Assembly: GCF_023169965.1 (NCBI RefSeq)
Contig: NZ_AP025592.1
Span: 2,790,001 to 2,854,000, forward strand
Direction: 5' to 3'
DNA: 64,000 nucleotides
Origin: Anaeromyxobacter paludicola
GTDB lineage: Bacteria; Myxococcota; Myxococcia; Myxococcales; Anaeromyxobacteraceae
Part shown: positions 63,611 through 64,000 of the stretch, piece by piece
Layout: each line of letters opens with the position of its first letter
Position numbering within the stretch: the first letter of the stretch is position 1
The notes under the pieces: model-generated
Database searches by the model: none
Told to the model about the DNA's origin: nothing
Seen by the model: the letters and a program-made list of their open reading frames with translations, nothing else
Made by a program: the position numbers and the translations under genes

Positions 63611-64000
63611 GTGGGCGCCATCCTGGCCGTGCTCTTCGCCGTCTCGGTGGCCGCCGCCGCCGTGAACGGGCGCATGGAGGCGCTCACCGGGGCGGTGGTG
63701 CAGTCGGCCCAGCAGGCGGTCGCGCTCGCCCTCGGGCTCGCGGGCGTGATGGCGCTCTGGCTCGGCCTCATGAAGGTGGCCGAGGAGGCGGGCCTGGTCG
63801 GCCTGCTCGCGCGGGCGGCCCGCCCCCTGCTCCGCCGGCTCTTCCCGGAGGTGCCGCCGGACCACCCGGCGATGGGCGCCATGCTCATGAACCTCTCCGC
63901 GAACCTGCTCGGGCTCGGCAACGCCGCCACGCCGTTCGGCCTCGAGGCGATGCGGCGGCTCGAGGAGCTCAAGCCCGCGCCGGGGCCGGCGAGCGACGCC
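63611..64000 (+). CDS. spmA: SpmA-like nucleoside recognition/Gate domain membrane protein, N-terminal part
   Basis: 130 codons from a GTG, cut by the window edge. Hydrophobic segments at about 2-16 and 35-50 surround a conserved run MNLSANLLGLGNAATPFGLEAM, the signature of spore maturation protein A and related Gate-domain membrane proteins. These occur widely in non-sporulating bacteria; in sporulating firmicutes SpmA and SpmB act in spore core dehydration. The role here is unknown; spmB may follow outside the window. Confidence 0.75.
   Translation, partial: MGAILAVLFAVSVAAAAVNGRMEALTGAVVQSAQQAVALALGLAGVMALWLGLMKVAEEAGLVGLLARAARPLLRRLFPEVPPDHPAMGAMLMNLSANLLGLGNAATPFGLEAMRRLEELKPAPGPASDA

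Overview
The window is a very GC-rich, gene-dense piece of bacterial chromosome. Its base composition, many GTG starts, chains of 4-bp ATGA/GTGA gene overlaps, and the mix of signalling proteins (HDOD, PilZ, DUF4388, soluble histidine kinases, an ECF-sigma/Ser-Thr kinase pair) with a TIGR04551-like outer-membrane protein suggest a myxobacterium, most likely close to Anaeromyxobacter. That assignment is inference from gene content; no rRNA or other marker is present. There are no tRNA or rRNA genes, insertion sequences, prophage genes or CRISPR arrays.

Layout. 1-6.5 kb: start of a Rossmann-fold dehydrogenase, a TlpA thioredoxin, then a signalling run: DUF4388 protein, two tandem HDOD proteins with decayed GGDEF-like tails, and a histidine kinase/receiver hybrid. 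6.4-12.4 kb: penicillin-binding transpeptidase, pyruvate phosphate dikinase (FNR-like site upstream), epimerase and Rrf2 regulator. 12.5-20.1 kb: TusA plus a PP-loop thiolase, an outer-membrane protein, a secreted protein with three DsbA domains, PilZ protein, secreted HMA metal-binding protein, SnoaL-like protein, MFS transporter. 20.2-29.2 kb: two paralogous surface lipoproteins and an Lhr-type helicase. 29.5-35.5 kb: a histidine kinase facing an M28 peptidase / nucleotide cyclase-like protein / degenerate receiver operon. 35.6-42.7 kb: panD followed by trpE-G-D-C-F-B-A. 42.8-49.7 kb: polysaccharide deacetylase and glycosyltransferase, a lone TIR-like protein behind an RNA hairpin, an ECF sigma factor and Ser/Thr kinase, two small unknown genes. 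49.8-58.2 kb: transaldolase divergent from kdsD, class II aldolase, folK, and an operon argH-lptM-lysA-dapA-dapB-FAH hydrolase. 58.3-64 kb: OsmC, outer-membrane protein, methylmalonyl-CoA epimerase, a PH-like membrane protein, transglutaminase lipoprotein and the start of an SpmA-like membrane protein.

Much of the window is core metabolism (tryptophan, lysine/diaminopimelate, arginine, pantothenate and folate precursors, gluconeogenic PEP synthesis). The more unusual material is: a dispersed palindromic repeat family in two types, found both between genes and inside three coding regions; an unusual large class III cyclase-like protein; the triple-DsbA protein; the tandem HDOD locus; the TIR-like gene whose ribosome-binding site lies in a 13-bp stem; and a probable LptM lipoprotein inside the lysine operon. 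I see no clear multi-gene defence or mobile system.
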